Positions 12,458 through 24,717 of a stretch of 64,000 nucleotides of DNA are shown piece after piece. The stretch spans positions 57,598,001 through 57,662,000 of the forward strand of contig OX419757.1 in the NCBI GenBank assembly GCA_948567375.1, in the 5' to 3' direction. Each line of letters begins with the position of its first letter. The first letter of the stretch is position 1. This stretch comes from Lunularia cruciata (Eukaryota; Streptophyta; Marchantiopsida; Lunulariales; Lunulariaceae). A program made the translations under genes and the position numbers. Under the pieces are notes generated by a model that had not been told where the DNA came from, did not search any database, and saw only the letters and a list, made by a program, of their open reading frames with translations.

Positions 12458-14366
12458 AATTATAGAACATGGATTGAGAACCATCAACAATAAAATAAAT
12501 CATATGTGTCCTCATTTCAACCAGATGGACATCATGTTTGGAGGGAGAGAAAATATTTATCCACCAATGCTTGTAAGTTTGTGGATTGGAGACGAGGTGA
12601 ATGTGAGAAAGCTCTTGAGGAGGATTTCAAAGGATTTGACACTCTCCTAGCAAGGACTACCTAAAAATTTCCTTTGAATACACTTTCATGGGACCATGTC
12701 CTTCTACAATCCTGAGTACCCAAGTTATCTCTCACGGAAGTGTTTCAATAATGAACCCCAACCTAGTTAGAATGTGTTCCAACTTCATAATATGTTTGAA
12801 GTCAAATCAAAATATGTTCCCAATTCAGATTATGTTGAAAGCATGGAGCATAGAGAAGATGTTTCTGTTCATGAAGAGTGTATTCCATCCATAAAAGCCA
12901 CAAGAAGAGAGGAAGCAATCCTTGCACAAGAAGGAGAAAAGGAAAGAGAGCACAAGAATGAATGTGTGAAGATTAGAAAGCTTTTGAAGTGGAATTCAAA
13001 GATCACACTATCAATTAGTGCTTTTTGCAAGATTTTGTAGCTCATATGAAAATGAGAAGCAAGGTACAAGAATTTAGATATGCAAATTAGTTGAGATTAC
13101 AAAGATTACAAGAGTTGAAGTACAAAAGATTACAAATTGGAAAAAACCAGAAAGAAAATTCAAGTTGAGAGAGAACGTGTTGAGATTGAAAAAGTGTTAC
13201 ATAGAGTGAAGATGGGATCAAAAGCAAAGAAATGTAGGATGGCTGAACATAGTGCAATATACCAAAGGTCAATTTCTAGGACTCTAGAATTAGCAAGGTT
13301 AGGCAAAAGTCTAGATAAAGGTATAATCACTATGTTCTCTAAGATAGATAGTTATAGTATACCCATCCAAATAATATTTATAATACGAGTGTAGATCATA
13401 AATTTCCAATACAATACTATACTCCTTGTGGATGTGCATTTGATAGCAATAATGATATGTAACACTTTCACTGAAATACATACTCACTCTTGACTCCACC
13501 CGGCTGGATGGAGTCAAGAGTGATGTAAAGTGCAAACATTTGGCCCTACTTCAAAGAGCGTTCAACGTGGATATGACAAAGAACAAGGTGAGCTAGCTAG
13601 TTGAGAAAGACATGAATTTGGACTCAAGCAAAAGGAAATGAAGAAGAGTTCAAGCATTCTTTGTAGTCAGTGGGACTCTTCCACTTTGGATCCTTCACCC
13701 TCAAACTAAGCCAAGCTTTTCATGGCAAACCAAAAACATGTTTTTGCTTTTGGATAGAATGCATAGAGAATATGATATGGAGAAATTATAAGTAGCTTAA
13801 AAAATCTTGAGCTAAGAGATAAAATAGGCTTGGAATACTTTAAAATTTCTAGAGGAGCTATAGCTAAGACTTAAATTAAAATTCCCAAATAGCATCAACT
13901 TTGAGTTTGTTGGCTCAATTTGCTAAGAGTGTGTCCACAAATACTATAGCATCAAGGATAGAAAAAATCAACATGTTTACTTTGAGACTTTGAGGTTTAT
14001 GTATCATAACTGTTTGTGCCTTGAGTGTTGCATAATTTGGCTAATTATTGCTTCTTACTTAGGTCTCCACATCTCCTTGACGGATTCCATCAGCAATAGA
14101 AAGGTTCTACGGTGAGGAGTATAAATGTGTGAATGTTTTGAGCCTACTTGACAAGCTCCATTGAGCTACAAGGAATGGTAAAAATCATAGCATTAGTAAT
14201 AGCTTGATTGATGCATATGTTTGCTTTGTAATATTGTGTATATGAGTAAAAATCATGTGATTTTGATGTAGAGATATGAAAGTGGCCTATTCTCTAATTA
14301 GGTACCATTATCAAGTTGGTCATAAATTGGAGAACAGATTTTATGGACTGGGACTATAACACACAT

Positions 14367-14368
<2 letters not shown>
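12458..14368. other. No supported gene; possible decayed internal LTR-element sequence
   Basis: This follows the LTR relic and could be what remains of its internal region, but no gag or pol motif can be read. Frames near 12774-13040 and 13137-13394 encode charged Lys/Glu-rich stretches of coiled-coil type, without identity. A perfect hairpin at 13484-13523 is listed separately. Confidence 0.4.
13484..13523. repeat. Perfect 15-bp inverted repeat
   Basis: Arms TCACTCTTGACTCCA (13484-13498) and its exact complement at 13509-13523, with a 10-base GC-rich loop. Confidence 0.8.

Positions 14369-14449
<81 letters not shown>
14369..14449. repeat. (AT)n microsatellite, about 40 units
   Basis: Uninterrupted alternating AT for about 81 bp. 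The DNA that follows to about 15040 is AT-rich and shows no gene. Confidence 0.95.
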
Positions 14450-14450
<1 letters not shown>

Positions 14451-15046
14451 GCTATTGCTATTGGGATATTTATTTTGGTATTGTAAGTATTATTTATATG
14501 GAGTTGAAGTAAGCTTCTATATTAGTCATAGAAAAAATAGAGGTTATTTTTACAGTAGCAAAAGTAGAATAATAAACATCATTATTTTGAATTCTTGTAT
14601 ATTGATTTTATATTATTCTTACATATTTTACTTTGAGGAAAAAGTTGAGAACTCTTGGACCTATAAGCTCTTCTAGTGCAAATTTCTCTAGTACAAACAA
14701 AATGAATGTGAAGGAATCCTTGACTTCGCTGTTGTGTTAAGATAAGACCACATGCTTAGGGGATTATTTTATTATTCCAATGAATTCAGATATTCTCCTA
14801 GACATTTTACTTTATATGATTCTTTTTCTAATAATTTGAGTTACTCTAATAATTAATAAACTTTACTTTATAATCATTTTACAAATATAAAAACTAGAGG
14901 TGAGGAGATACTCATCATTATTTTATTTATAATCATCTTTTTTTATTAAATTTTCTAGAGAATAATAGTTTGAATCTTGGAGGTGTCTTGGAGGATTGTG
15001 ATGAAATTTAGTTTTTGTTTTATTAGTCCATGGTATGTTACCTTAC

Positions 15047-15166
15047 TAACCATAAGAGGTTCATCTTAATAACCATAAGAGGTTCATCTTGAGTGAGAAC
15101 ATGCAAGCTCAGGGGACTGAATGTTCCACGTGAGAACATGCAAGCTCAGGGGACTGAATGTTCCAC
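15047..15166. repeat. Two adjacent tandem duplications (23 bp and 37 bp)
   Basis: At 15047-15090 a unit containing TAACCATAAGAGGTTCATCT occurs twice with a 23-bp period. Immediately after, 15093-15129 and 15130-15166 are two identical 37-bp copies starting GTGAGAACATGCAAGC and ending GTTCCAC. The perfect identity of the 37-bp pair suggests a recent duplication. Confidence 0.9.
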
Positions 15167-15204
15167 GTGTAATTATTTTTGGGAACATGGGTAAGGTACA
15201 CTCA

Positions 15205-15237
15205 AGACTAGCAAGCTTTCAGTAAGCTTGCTAGTCT
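15205..15237. repeat. Perfect 14-bp inverted repeat
   Basis: Arms AGACTAGCAAGCTT (15205-15218) and AAGCTTGCTAGTCT (15224-15237) with loop TCAGT, only about 40 bp after the 37-bp tandem repeat. Confidence 0.85.
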
Positions 15238-15239
15238 AC

Positions 15240-18080
15240 ACACTTACATTCATCGTCTCTTGTCCACATTCTGAAAGGGCAAAGACAAGATAGCAAGAAC
15301 ATAAGATACCCATACTTCTACTACGCTCATACATTTCTTATCTTGAATATTTTTGACCAAGACTTCATGTCTTGTGCATGTTATGGATGACGTAAGCTTC
15401 ATGTCTCAATGTAAGCTCATTGCAACTTTCAAGCCAACAAGCACGTGTTGTCAAGTATCGAGGAACAGAAAGGGCAAAAGAGATATTCCATCGAGAACAT
15501 GCAAATATGATAGCTCGATTTTGCTCTTGCATAAACGGACACTTATTGATGAACATACGAGTAGTTTTCATGCCTGTAGGTGAATTGTGTGACTTAACGT
15601 CGTTCCCTCGGCTTTGTCCCGATTGTTTGCAGTTCAACACGGTTTGATACATTAAATCGGATGTAGTTCAAAGGGTCGTGCTTATGCTGAATATGGCGTC
15701 AAGTCGGAATTTGGTCTAATGCTCGTGACGAGTTGCAATATTTGTAGTGATAGAAAGATCACGAGATATCGACATTACGAATGAGGGATTTGGATCTTAT
15801 CTTTACTCAATCGACGCGTGTAGGTGAAGTTCATCTGAAAGGAAGGAGAGGGAGTTAAGAAACGAAAGATGAGAAGGAAAATGTCGTTCATGTTCAGCGT
15901 CGACCGAGGAGAATATGGGAGCAAAACTCTCGTCCTCATGACATCATCATGCAAACATCAACAGGACTGCATGTACGGTAACGCCCCTGAGAAAGAGTAC
16001 ACCAAAATCGACAGCCAGAGAGGATGCGATGAGGCGTAGAGTCCCCCCTCATTACCTCGAAGCAGCAGAAGATTGAAGATTTTGTGTTCCTGTGTATAAG
16101 AATTCCTTTCGTACTTCTGCTTTGTCCTCGTGTCCTGTCCACAAGTGATAGTTCTGAATGCCAGGTAGACTCGGGAATCCGTGATCGATCGATCAGTACA
16201 GTTGTTTGTCTTTGGATCTCGGTGCTGTGTTTCGAAATTCGAATCGACAACTCGAGTTCGAGACGTCTCTTCCCGCATATAGAGGGTTCTGTACAACTCC
16301 AGCAATCTCTGTCTCCAATGGTGTTAGTCCAAATGACAATAAATAAAGGTGACAGACTAGTCCCTACACAGGCGCTCACTTTCCTCGAACTTTGCCGGTG
16401 TAGAATGTTAATTACTATGAAAATTGAATGGATCGTCCATGGGCTAATGGTATCGATCAAACAAGCTGGTCGTCAACTTACCAGCTGGTTGTGTTTGATT
16501 GGCATCTTCAACTGTACAAGTCGATTTCCGTCGAAAATTGCATGTCTTTAGTAGACTATTGCGGCCTTCTGAACACATATAGTCCATGACCTGGATAGTA
16601 AACTTGTCAACGTAGCTTGTGAAATACCTTTGCATCTTTGAGGAGATGCAGTGACCATAGAAACGACTGGAAACAGTGACTATTCGTTTATAGAACGACT
16701 ATTCACTATTATCTCACTAAGAAAGACAACTCAGCAGCGAGCCTAGCAACTCAGAGATCAAAATTTGTACCTTTCCTTACCATTTTCTTTCGGATACCTT
16801 GGTAAAATTCAAAATAATACTGATAAAGTTAACCATAAATGGTCCTGCGTTCATCGACCTCGCAGCTATCGGATCGTTGTGTACTAGAAGCAGGAACAAT
16901 CAGGAGGAAACAACTCTCCACGTTATCTGTATTCGCAATTTAGCTACCAGATGATTGTATGATCATTGCTCCTCCCTATCAGAAAGAGAGTCTCCGTATT
17001 CACTATATATGTGTAAAAGAAGCGATTTGAGTACATCCGTAAAACAAACCCTTCAGTGTTTAACGGTGTTAGGCGATTTCTTATGGTAAAATATAGATTA
17101 ACCATGCACCATAGCTTTACCAGCTTTACCAACTTCAAGAGTATCAAGCTCCCGAACTTCATCGAACCCAAATTTGCAGTTACCTCGCAATAGATAAAAC
17201 TTCTCGATACCCGTTGTTAGCTCAGATTTATTATTCACTTGACTTGGTGTAAAATAGATACATGAATTCGATAATTTCTACCTTTTATCATTAGTGTTCT
17301 TTCATGAAGATCCAACTATACACATGGAAAATTATAAACTCCTTTACAACTAGAATCAGTTTGTCTAGTAAGTAAGAGTCTCGCCTAAGTGGTCCCCGCA
17401 GGAAATTGGTAATTCAAGCTTAAAATCCAAACAGAGCTCACATGTCTTGGTCGTGGTTTAGAGTGTCATAGTCAATGCCGCCACGATATTACGACCAATC
17501 TACTTACCATGCACATCGACATAGATTGGAGCCATTGAATTCAAGTCACCAAGTCGTGTACAAACACATCCAGATCGGAAAGAGAAGAAGATCAAAATAC
17601 ATTTCTTCGAAATCTTAAACGCTTCACTTACAAGAATCATTCATTCGTTCGTATGCATTGCTGCATAAGCAAGATGCAGACATCCGTACTTGGCACGCTT
17701 CTCAGTATCCGCGTATAATTCGAGTCATCAAGTTTCTCACACCGTTCACATCACAATGGAGGTGGTGGTGGTAAGCACCTTAGCAGACACTCTTCAGAAA
17801 TCCGGATGAGATTACCTTACTTGTAACTTCCCTGCATTAATTTCTTCTCGTCCTCGAGTGCTATCCAGATCTACAAATTCAACTGTCTAAATTCCGGTAG
17901 CGACCCCGCTCATATATTAGCCCGACTTTTCAGGTCATTGAATTTCAATCTTCACAAGTGTCTGCCATCCATCCATCCATCTCTGTGAAATAATTTCTCG
18001 AGGATCTCGGACACAGCTGATCATGCACAAAATAACCCTGATGCTAAAACTACTACTCAACATTTCCCACCAATCCTTTT
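15240..18080. other. Probably low-copy intergenic DNA next to the Rab gene
   Basis: Base composition is less AT-rich than in the flanking transposon regions, and I see no transposon motifs. Antiparallel open frames around 15936-16551 (minus 174 codons, plus 155 codons) overlap each other almost completely and resemble no known family. They could be chance, or part of a transcript leader or lncRNA. The 3' untranslated region of the Rab gene should lie just below 18080; no clear poly(A) signal or A-tract was found. Confidence 0.5.
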
Positions 18081-18701
18081 CTACGATGTACCACAACACC
18101 CAGACGATTGCTGCACCTGCCTTAGATCGAATTGCTTGTTATAGTCAGAATTAATTCTGGGATAAGTGGTGGTGGGCTCTAAGCGTTTCTTGATATCCAG
18201 GGCAATACAGGAGAACACCTCATGAACGTTCGTGTTTGTCTTTGCACTCGTTTCGAAGAACTTAATCTTGAACTCATTGGCCAGGGCCTGACCTTCGGCC
18301 GTTTCGACCTTTCTGTTACTATCGTCCATGTCCACCTTGTTCCCTACGAGTATTACATTCACATTCTCGGATGCATACTCTGCAATACTACCTATCCAGT
18401 TCCGGATATTTGAAAACGATGCTTGATCCGTAATATCATAAACCAGCAGAATTCCCATCGCTCCTCGATAATACGCGGTTGTTATGGTCCGAAACCGCTC
18501 TTGGCCAGCCGTATCCCAGATCTGCAGCCGCACCCGTTTACCTTCTAGGTCTATTGTCTTTACTTTGAAATCGATACCTATGGTCGTGATAAAACTCCTG
18601 GAGAACGAGTCATCACAAAATCGTAGCAATAGACAGCTCTTCCCGACTCCACTATCTCCGATCAGCAGTAACTTCATGCAATAGTCAGGGTGGCTCCCCA
18701 T
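18081..18701 (-). CDS. RabE/Rab8-type small GTPase, intronless
   Basis: Rab8/RabE GTPases direct post-Golgi vesicles to the plasma membrane. The 206-residue product shows every G-motif: P-loop GDSGVGKS (15-22), switch I Thr40 in [16 protein letters not shown] (63-70), NKVD (121-124) and ETSAK (150-154). Residues 60-103 are very close to plant RabE, and it ends SSGCCGTS, a double-cysteine geranylgeranylation site. I chose the ATG at 18701 because it has a strong context (GCCATGG) and gives the family length; an in-frame ATG at 18761 would add 20 unconserved residues. The whole frame is one exon, whereas plant RabE genes are normally split by many introns. This suggests a retrogene, kept intact by selection since all motifs are preserved. 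No A-tract or target duplication is visible, so any retroposition is old. Confidence 0.93.
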   Translation of the reverse strand: MGSHPDYCMKLLLIGDSGVGKSCLLLRFCDDSFSRSFITTIGIDFKVKTIDLEGKRVRLQIWDTAGQERFRTITTAYYRGAMGILLVYDITDQASFSNIRNWIGSIAEYASENVNVILVGNKVDMDDSNRKVETAEGQALANEFKIKFFETSAKTNTNVHEVFSCIALDIKKRLEPTTTYPRINSDYNKQFDLRQVQQSSGCCGTS

Positions 18702-18761
18702 GGCTTTCTCCCTCTCCCTCGAACCCGTATCACATTGAATTATGCAAACCAACACCGCCAC

Positions 18762-20421
18762 TCACACGATGGATTGATAGAGAGAGGACCGCCGCCGCTT
18801 CCACTGATCGTGCCCTGCCTGGAGACTTGAATTTGAAGGTCAGACAGTCAGTCAATTCACGTTTCCGAACGCATCACCACCACCTTTCCAATTAAAATAC
18901 CGGTGCACAAGATAAACATATCATGCCCCATTCGATAAAATTGATGGGTGAATCGAAATCAAATGAACCGATGAAGGTTGTTGCAAAATCTAAACAACCC
19001 GTCCCGCGCCTATGAGTCCACAGGGGTTATAGCTAGTCATCGGCCAAGTCAGCGAGAGAGAACAGCAGAAGAGCTAGAGGGGTGGGATAAGGACTAAAGA
19101 GAGCTTGAGAAAAGAGATTGGGCAGAAGTTCAAGCCAGACGCACTCCGAAAATGGGAAGAAACAGCAAAGCCAGACGTACGAGAACCGTCCAGGTCACGG
19201 GTCTCGTCCATGACGCTCGGGAGCATAGACTAAAGAAGATACTGAGGCCGAATCATCAGGCGTAAGAAACGAAAGACGAGAGGAGGACAAGGCACTTTCT
19301 AGCATACCGGGTGGGTCCATACTTTCTTCGCGATGTTGCACAGCTGCATTGTTCAACAGTGCTTGGTCTCTTTGTGCTCTGGACCATGTGCTGCTCATTC
19401 TGCCCTGCACAATGCATCGTCCTGGGCCCCTCCACGCCGACGTCCATCATGCTAATCAATTCTTCCTCTCGGTCTCTCAATTCCAGGACGTACGGCACTA
19501 CATGTCCGGTGCCTTCAAATTATCCTCCTGTCATTTCTGTCAAAATTCACAGCTGCATTTATTCATCTTCCTTCACCAGCTATTCTCTTGTGACAACTAC
19601 GTCATTCGTGAATACTTCCACCCTGACTCACACACGGATCAATTCGTCACCTGTTCAGACAGCAGACCAGACAACTCTAGAACAAACACACCAGCCAACA
19701 TAGAAGGAAAACAACAAAAGCCATCTCCAACTTCCCTTCTTCTCCATATTCTTTAGCATCCACCAACCAGACACCCACCTCAAATTCTTTCTCAATGCAT
19801 GATCTTCTTCACCAGATCAGCAGCTTCTCTCTAATCTCTTCCTTTCTTACTAGCAAGCATCAACCGAACACTTCCAAACATCCTTCTGCAATACGACAAC
19901 AACTAGGAGACCTTGCAGAACACGGTACTGTGTTGGAAATTCAGACAAATTGCAGTCGCTGCATCAAGTCCATCGATAAAATTTCTCCATTTGGCACGAT
20001 CAGCCACAACCTTACCACATTTCCAGCAACGTATGGTTCTGACTCCTGAAAGCTTTTGTGCAAGTGTCTTGTACGCTTATTTTAACTTGTCTGACGGTAC
20101 TGGACCAAATGTGCCATCAACAGTTGGTTGTACTCAGTGAAGGAGGTAGAAAGTAATCACGTCCATAGGTCCAATTGCGTTGACTGACTCATTCCACTGT
20201 TATGAAACAGATGATAATCTGGCTGACAGCACTGTTAATTTAGCGATGACTAACTGTCACATATTGGACCGTACTTCATGAAGTACATTTTCTCTTCTCG
20301 CTATTGGGCGAGGAGAGAATGGTTGGTTCCACCCGTGAGAGATTTTATGTAGCAGAATCTCAACATCATTCTGATTACATCAAAGTTAGTGACATGAATG
20401 TATAGTTGAAAGGAAAAAGGT
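18762..20421. other. Upstream region of the Rab gene; no supported gene
   Basis: This must hold the 5' leader and promoter of the minus-strand Rab gene. A CT-rich stretch on the plus strand lies directly before the start codon. Overlapping short frames around 19195-19756 on both strands show no family resemblance. No clear TATA box could be assigned. Confidence 0.4.
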
Positions 20422-20505
20422 GGGGCTAGCCCCATGTTACTTTTTTGTCTCTCCCGTGTAAGGCTTGATGGGGTCTTCCCATCCTTCATTTTTCATACGC
20501 CTTTC
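20422..20505 (+). repeat. Solo LINE 3'-end copy B
   Basis: Nearly matches the 3' end of the LINE at 24712-24800: GGCTAGCCCCATGTTAC, TTTTTTGTCTCTCCC, GGCTTGATGGGGTCTTCCC, ATCCTTC, ATACGC. It ends in an A-rich tract (20508-20523). LINE coding sequence is absent, consistent with extreme 5' truncation. Confidence 0.75.
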
Positions 20506-20540
20506 TCAAAACAAAAAAAAAAACCAAATTGAAAAGAAAA

Positions 20541-20640
20541 AGGTGACCGCGTAGAAAGGATAGGATAGGAAGGACGAAGGATAGGAAGGACCCCATCAAG
20601 CCGCACAAGAGTGAAACGAAATAGGTAAAACGGGGCTAAT
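20541..20640 (-). repeat. Solo LINE 3'-end copy C, inverted relative to copy B
   Basis: The minus strand reads TTAGCCCCG, a T-rich spacer, GGCTTGATGGGGTCCTTCC, then ATCCTTCGTCC and TACGCGGTCACC. It faces copy B across the A-rich spacer, so B and C together form a foldback structure of about 220 bp. Confidence 0.7.
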
Positions 20641-21462
20641 CTCTAAAAAATTGAAATACAATAGCATTTGTCATTAGGATTTAATTATAGAATATATTAA
20701 CTATTATATTTCACTTCCTATAATGACTTTATGTTAAATAACTATCGACTGCAATTCAGTACATAAACTCAAACAACAACCTTGATGTTGGTTATGCTCC
20801 ACCTCTAACATGAGATTCATACTAATAATACCTAGGGAGATAGTTGAGTAGACTGGTTTTTTAATGCACATCTACTATGGCTCAAGTTCATCTAGATGAA
20901 GTTCCTTCCATCTGCTTGTCAAGTCCTTTGCCTTTTCGGAGAAGGAACCTATACAAGTTGATTTTCTTTTAGAAGATTTGTAACCACTGTAGCAGGGAGA
21001 TCAAGAATGGGTCTTGTCACACCCATCTTGATCAATCTTTTCATATCTTGAGTGATGGCCTTACTCTCTCTATAGTATGTTGTATCGATCTGACATTGGA
21101 CGCTGCGGGAGATCGTGGAGACGGGAGAGGAGAGGGAGAGACTCGAGATGATATCTGAGGGCTCTCTAGCATATAGCATTCGAGTGAATAGTAGATTCTC
21201 CTCGTTTTTCAATTTTGGTACCATTGGTACCTAGGTTGGTTGAAGACTATGGAGTAGAAAATTATAAATATTTTTAGTTTTTTTAGGGTTTAGAATGATC
21301 ATTATACATTAAGAGTGATGGGTCAGGAATTTTCATTTCCCATTTCTTTTTTTTCATAATTAAGTTCCATGGGAATTTAGTTTGAAAATTTTGGAGATGT
21401 AAATTGAAAGTTATGAGAGTTTATAGATTTTAGGGTTTGGAGAGATTGTTTTCTTATGTGAG
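20641..21462. other. No supported gene
   Basis: AT-rich DNA between solo LINE ends and the LINE body. A minus-strand frame at 20949-21224 (91 codons) ends in a LPATVVTNLL-like stretch faintly like an F-box start, too weak to call. The part after about 21240 may be the 5' leader of the LINE. Confidence 0.4.
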
Positions 21463-22476
21463 TTGGGATGTGAGGGGTTGTGGTTTTGCAGATATGGAGA
21501 GGTATGGAGAGGAGCAACATGTGTTACTATCATTATTCTTGTGCTAGCCATGGCTACACCTTCCCATGTGGGGTTGCCTAGAGCGGGTCGAGATACACCA
21601 TGCCCGGTGTGTCATCGATGCTTTACCTTGCAAGGAGTAAAGACCCATGTAGGAAGGATGCACAAGGTCTATGATTGGACCACTTGGGATGCCCACGTGA
21701 AGCAAGCAACCACATCGCCAACAGTGACACTCGGGATTACGCACGCTTCTTCTATACCTGCGTTGATCATTCCGGGGATACCAATCGAGTCGTGGGACTG
21801 GTTAGCTTCTTAGGCGGGTTGCATTTTGGTGTTATTTGAGACTAGTTTTCCATGTCCACGTCTATTCCATAGGCTACTCCACACACTCCATGATGAGGCT
21901 AGACAGGCTTTTTGCCTACCATTGGATCGTTTGGCATGTGATCCCTTGGGCGAGTTAGCATGGTTCTTATTCCTCTTACTCCCTTGATGGTGTCTTCATT
22001 ATGCTAGAGGGGAACGTGCAGGGCATAGAGAGGTGGCTGATAGATTTTGTCAATTCCAAGCGGGGGATTGGGCAGCCCTTCAAGAGGAGTCTGTTAGGGC
22101 TACACGATTTAGGAGATAGGCATTGCCACATGATACCATAGATTCCACTCAATTATGATGATGTAGGACATTGGGTCAAGCTGGAGAGTTTAGTAGAGCA
22201 GCATGAGCGCTACACCCTTTGTCTATAGTGAGTCCTACTAATGAGACCATCTCTTCACTACGCTCACTACATCCTATAGCAGTAGAGTGACTACCACTAG
22301 AGGTCTTAGATTATCAGCCTGAGCAGCCTTTATGTCTTGATAGGTTGCTATTTACACAAGCATTGTGCACTGCCCCTTGCCTTTCCTTAGGAGGCTTGTC
22401 AAAGATGGTTTATGAGCACCTTAGAGATTGCTTCTAGGCAAATTATCCTTCTAGTGGTTTTACCGAGTTGTTTTAG

Positions 22477-23173
22477 GTGGTTGTAGCAATAGCAAGAGGA
22501 GACATTTCTATGTCTGTTAGTCGGGTATTAGATGCTAGTCAACTTCTTGCAATGGAGAAGGACACGGGAGGCATTAGACCAATTGCTATTGGAGAGATCT
22601 TTTTTTGTTTGGTCAGTTGTACCATTGTCCTTCAACATTGTTCTCACTTTCAACAACACCTTAGTCCATATCAGTTTGGAGTGGCTACACTTGGAGGATG
22701 TGAGGCCATAACTCTAGGCATTAGAGCACTCCTAGATATCCATCCGGAGTGGGTCGTCCTACAAGTGGATGTTGAGAATGCTTTTAATAGCGTCTCACAT
22801 GCATCCATCTTTAGAGAGCTCAGGGAGGTTGGTGGATCCTTGGCGAGTCTCATTCCTTTTGTGTGGTCTTTTTATGGCTCTCTTGCTTCCCTTTACTACC
22901 AGCATGGTGGTTCACAGGACGGAGTCACCGTCTTGGAGTAAGCTGTTGGTACACGTCAAGGAGATCCTTTGGGGGGAGCCCTTATTTGCCATGGCTCACT
23001 TTAGAGCTCTCCTATCTACTACTTCGGCCATGCCAAGTTGTGTATTTCCCTCCTTGGCAGATAATACACACATCGTAGGCCCTGTAGATCAGATTAGGCA
23101 GGCCTTTGACTACTTGACTACCGAGCTACATCTAGTAGGCTTGAGAGTCAAGGTGTCAAAGTGTAGGGCATGA
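22477..23173 (+). pseudogene. LINE reverse transcriptase domain, broken
   Basis: The first frame (22477-22941) gives fingers/palm motifs LLAMEKDTGGIRPIAIG, QFGVATLGGCEA and QVDVENAFNSV. It is closed by a stop just before AVGTRQGDPLGG. The second frame (to 23173) continues with FAMAHFRAL and SLADNTHIVGP, where the catalytic Asp-Asp pair has become Asp-Asn by a single G-to-A change. The enzyme therefore cannot be active. A related but more decayed copy lies at 25.8-27.7 kb and a third scrap at 6.8-7.1 kb. Confidence 0.8.
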
Positions 23174-24000
23174 TCCCCTTTAGGTATCTCTCCCCACCTT
23201 GAGCTTTCAAAGGGGTGTATCACATCCATAGATGGACTTTGTGTTCTTGGAGTGCCAGTAGGATCAGAGGATTTTGTCACACGCTTCTTAGATGCTGCCC
23301 TTGTAGAGGATGTTCTCCATGTAGAAGACCTTCCATTACTAGGAGATCCGTAGGTGGAATTTGGTATACAATCTTCTAGTATTGCTTGTCAACCATCCTA
23401 CCTCATCCGTATAGTTCCTCCCTCATCTTCCTTCCTATCACGTCTGAGAGCATTTGATAGGAGGATTATGAGAGTCTTTGGTGATATTATTGGACCAAGG
23501 ACTTTTGAGTGTGTGACAGGGATTTGGCATGTAGATAGATGGCTTTGCCGATCTCATTTGGTGGAATTGGCTTGCTTTCTATGGAGGAGATGACACCTAT
23601 AGCGTTTTTGGGTAGTTAGGCTCTCTCGGCACCCCTACTTTCCTCTCATTTTGTGGTTGCTGATAGGCCGGTTTTGGAGACTTATGTGATAGAGGTGGAG
23701 GGAGGATCCTTTTCTCTCTAGGTTTTATTGTGGCAAACAAGAGATAGTCTATCTTCACGAGCACAAGAGGATCTTCCACCGTTTGCTTAATTATCATCAA
23801 ATTGGACTAGAGGTTTATAGTCTTCTTTGATGGAGCGACAGTGTGAGCATACGCTACATTCTCTCTTAGTCGACTTGTCCATTCCTTAGGCTACTAGAGC
23901 ACATCTTTTCTCTTGCTCCGGCAAGGGTGCAAGCTCTTGGATCCTAACTCAACCGTGCATTAGGGCTTTTCGACTTGCACCAGCTACTTTCTCTACAGCG

Positions 24001-24717
24001 ATGAGATTTTGCCTAGGTTTGGTCCACCCATCTGCATCTTCATTGCTCACTTGTGAGTGTGGTTCTACACTAGATGCAGCAGCGGTCCACATGACATGGT
24101 GTCCTTTTGGAGGACAAAGGATAGCTACCCATGATGCCATTAGAGACATAGTGTTTGCTATGGCACGAGAGAGTGGATACTTGGCTTGGAGGGAGTGTTT
24201 GTATGCTTTGCAGACAACATGTGTCGGGGCAGACTTATACTTGGCCCGAGATGATCAGGTGACAATAGCGGATGTAGTGGTTATGGACCCTACGCGGGAT
24301 ATAGTTTCAAGGGGAGTGATTACCCATCTCCCTGGATGGGCGGCAAGTGCCGCAGCAGGTCATAAGGTCTCCAAGTATAGGGGCATGCAGCGAGGTCACC
24401 TCTTTGTTCCTCTAGCCTTGGAGTTATTTGGAGCAATGGACACGGCATTTGACATATTTGACAGGGAGTGCATGAGAGTTTATCATGTTAGGCGTCAGGG
24501 GGTACCACTCTCACTCTCATACTTTGTAGCATATTTTAGACAGCGTGTGTCCATTGCTCTACAGAGGGTAGTGGCTGGTGCAATCCATAGGAGAGCAATC
24601 ACATTAGGTGATGTTTCTTCGGATGCTCCAATTGTGTGTAGACCGTATGACTTGTATAGCTCGGATATCTTAGGTGCGGTAGGGCAGATTTCTCATATAG
24701 ACTCTATTGGAGCTTAG
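24001..24717 (+). pseudogene. LINE C-terminal zinc knuckle and restriction-like endonuclease domain
   Basis: A 238-residue open stretch. The knuckle is CECGSTLDAAAVHMTWC (CxC-x9-H-x3-C), followed at once by the THDAIRD helix typical of these elements. Downstream, ADVVVMDP and GHKVSKY, then LFVPLALELFG, fit the order of a PD-(D/E)xK-type nuclease core (Asp ... Lys). The same DVVV, SxAAxxxK-like and PLA(L/I)E(L/N)F blocks recur at 27317-27661. It is the best-preserved part of the element, and its stop codon lies inside the conserved 3'-end repeat. It is part of the LINE pol frame, not a host gene. Confidence 0.7.

Noticed and set aside
14369-14449. TATA-box-like sequence in the AT run
   Set aside because: It is a simple AT microsatellite with no gene start nearby.
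15936-16551. Antiparallel frames of 174 and 155 codons
   Set aside because: They overlap almost fully on opposite strands, lack family resemblance and have no gene context; at most part of a non-coding transcript.
18762-19760. Several plus and minus frames of 60-135 codons upstream of the Rab gene
   Set aside because: No frame shows a known motif and neighbouring frames overlap in all phases; the region is better read as promoter and leader.
20949-21224. Minus-strand frame with a faint F-box-like end (LPATVVTNLL)
   Set aside because: Only about ten residues fit, the motif is at the C-terminus rather than the start, and the rest is unlike any F-box protein.
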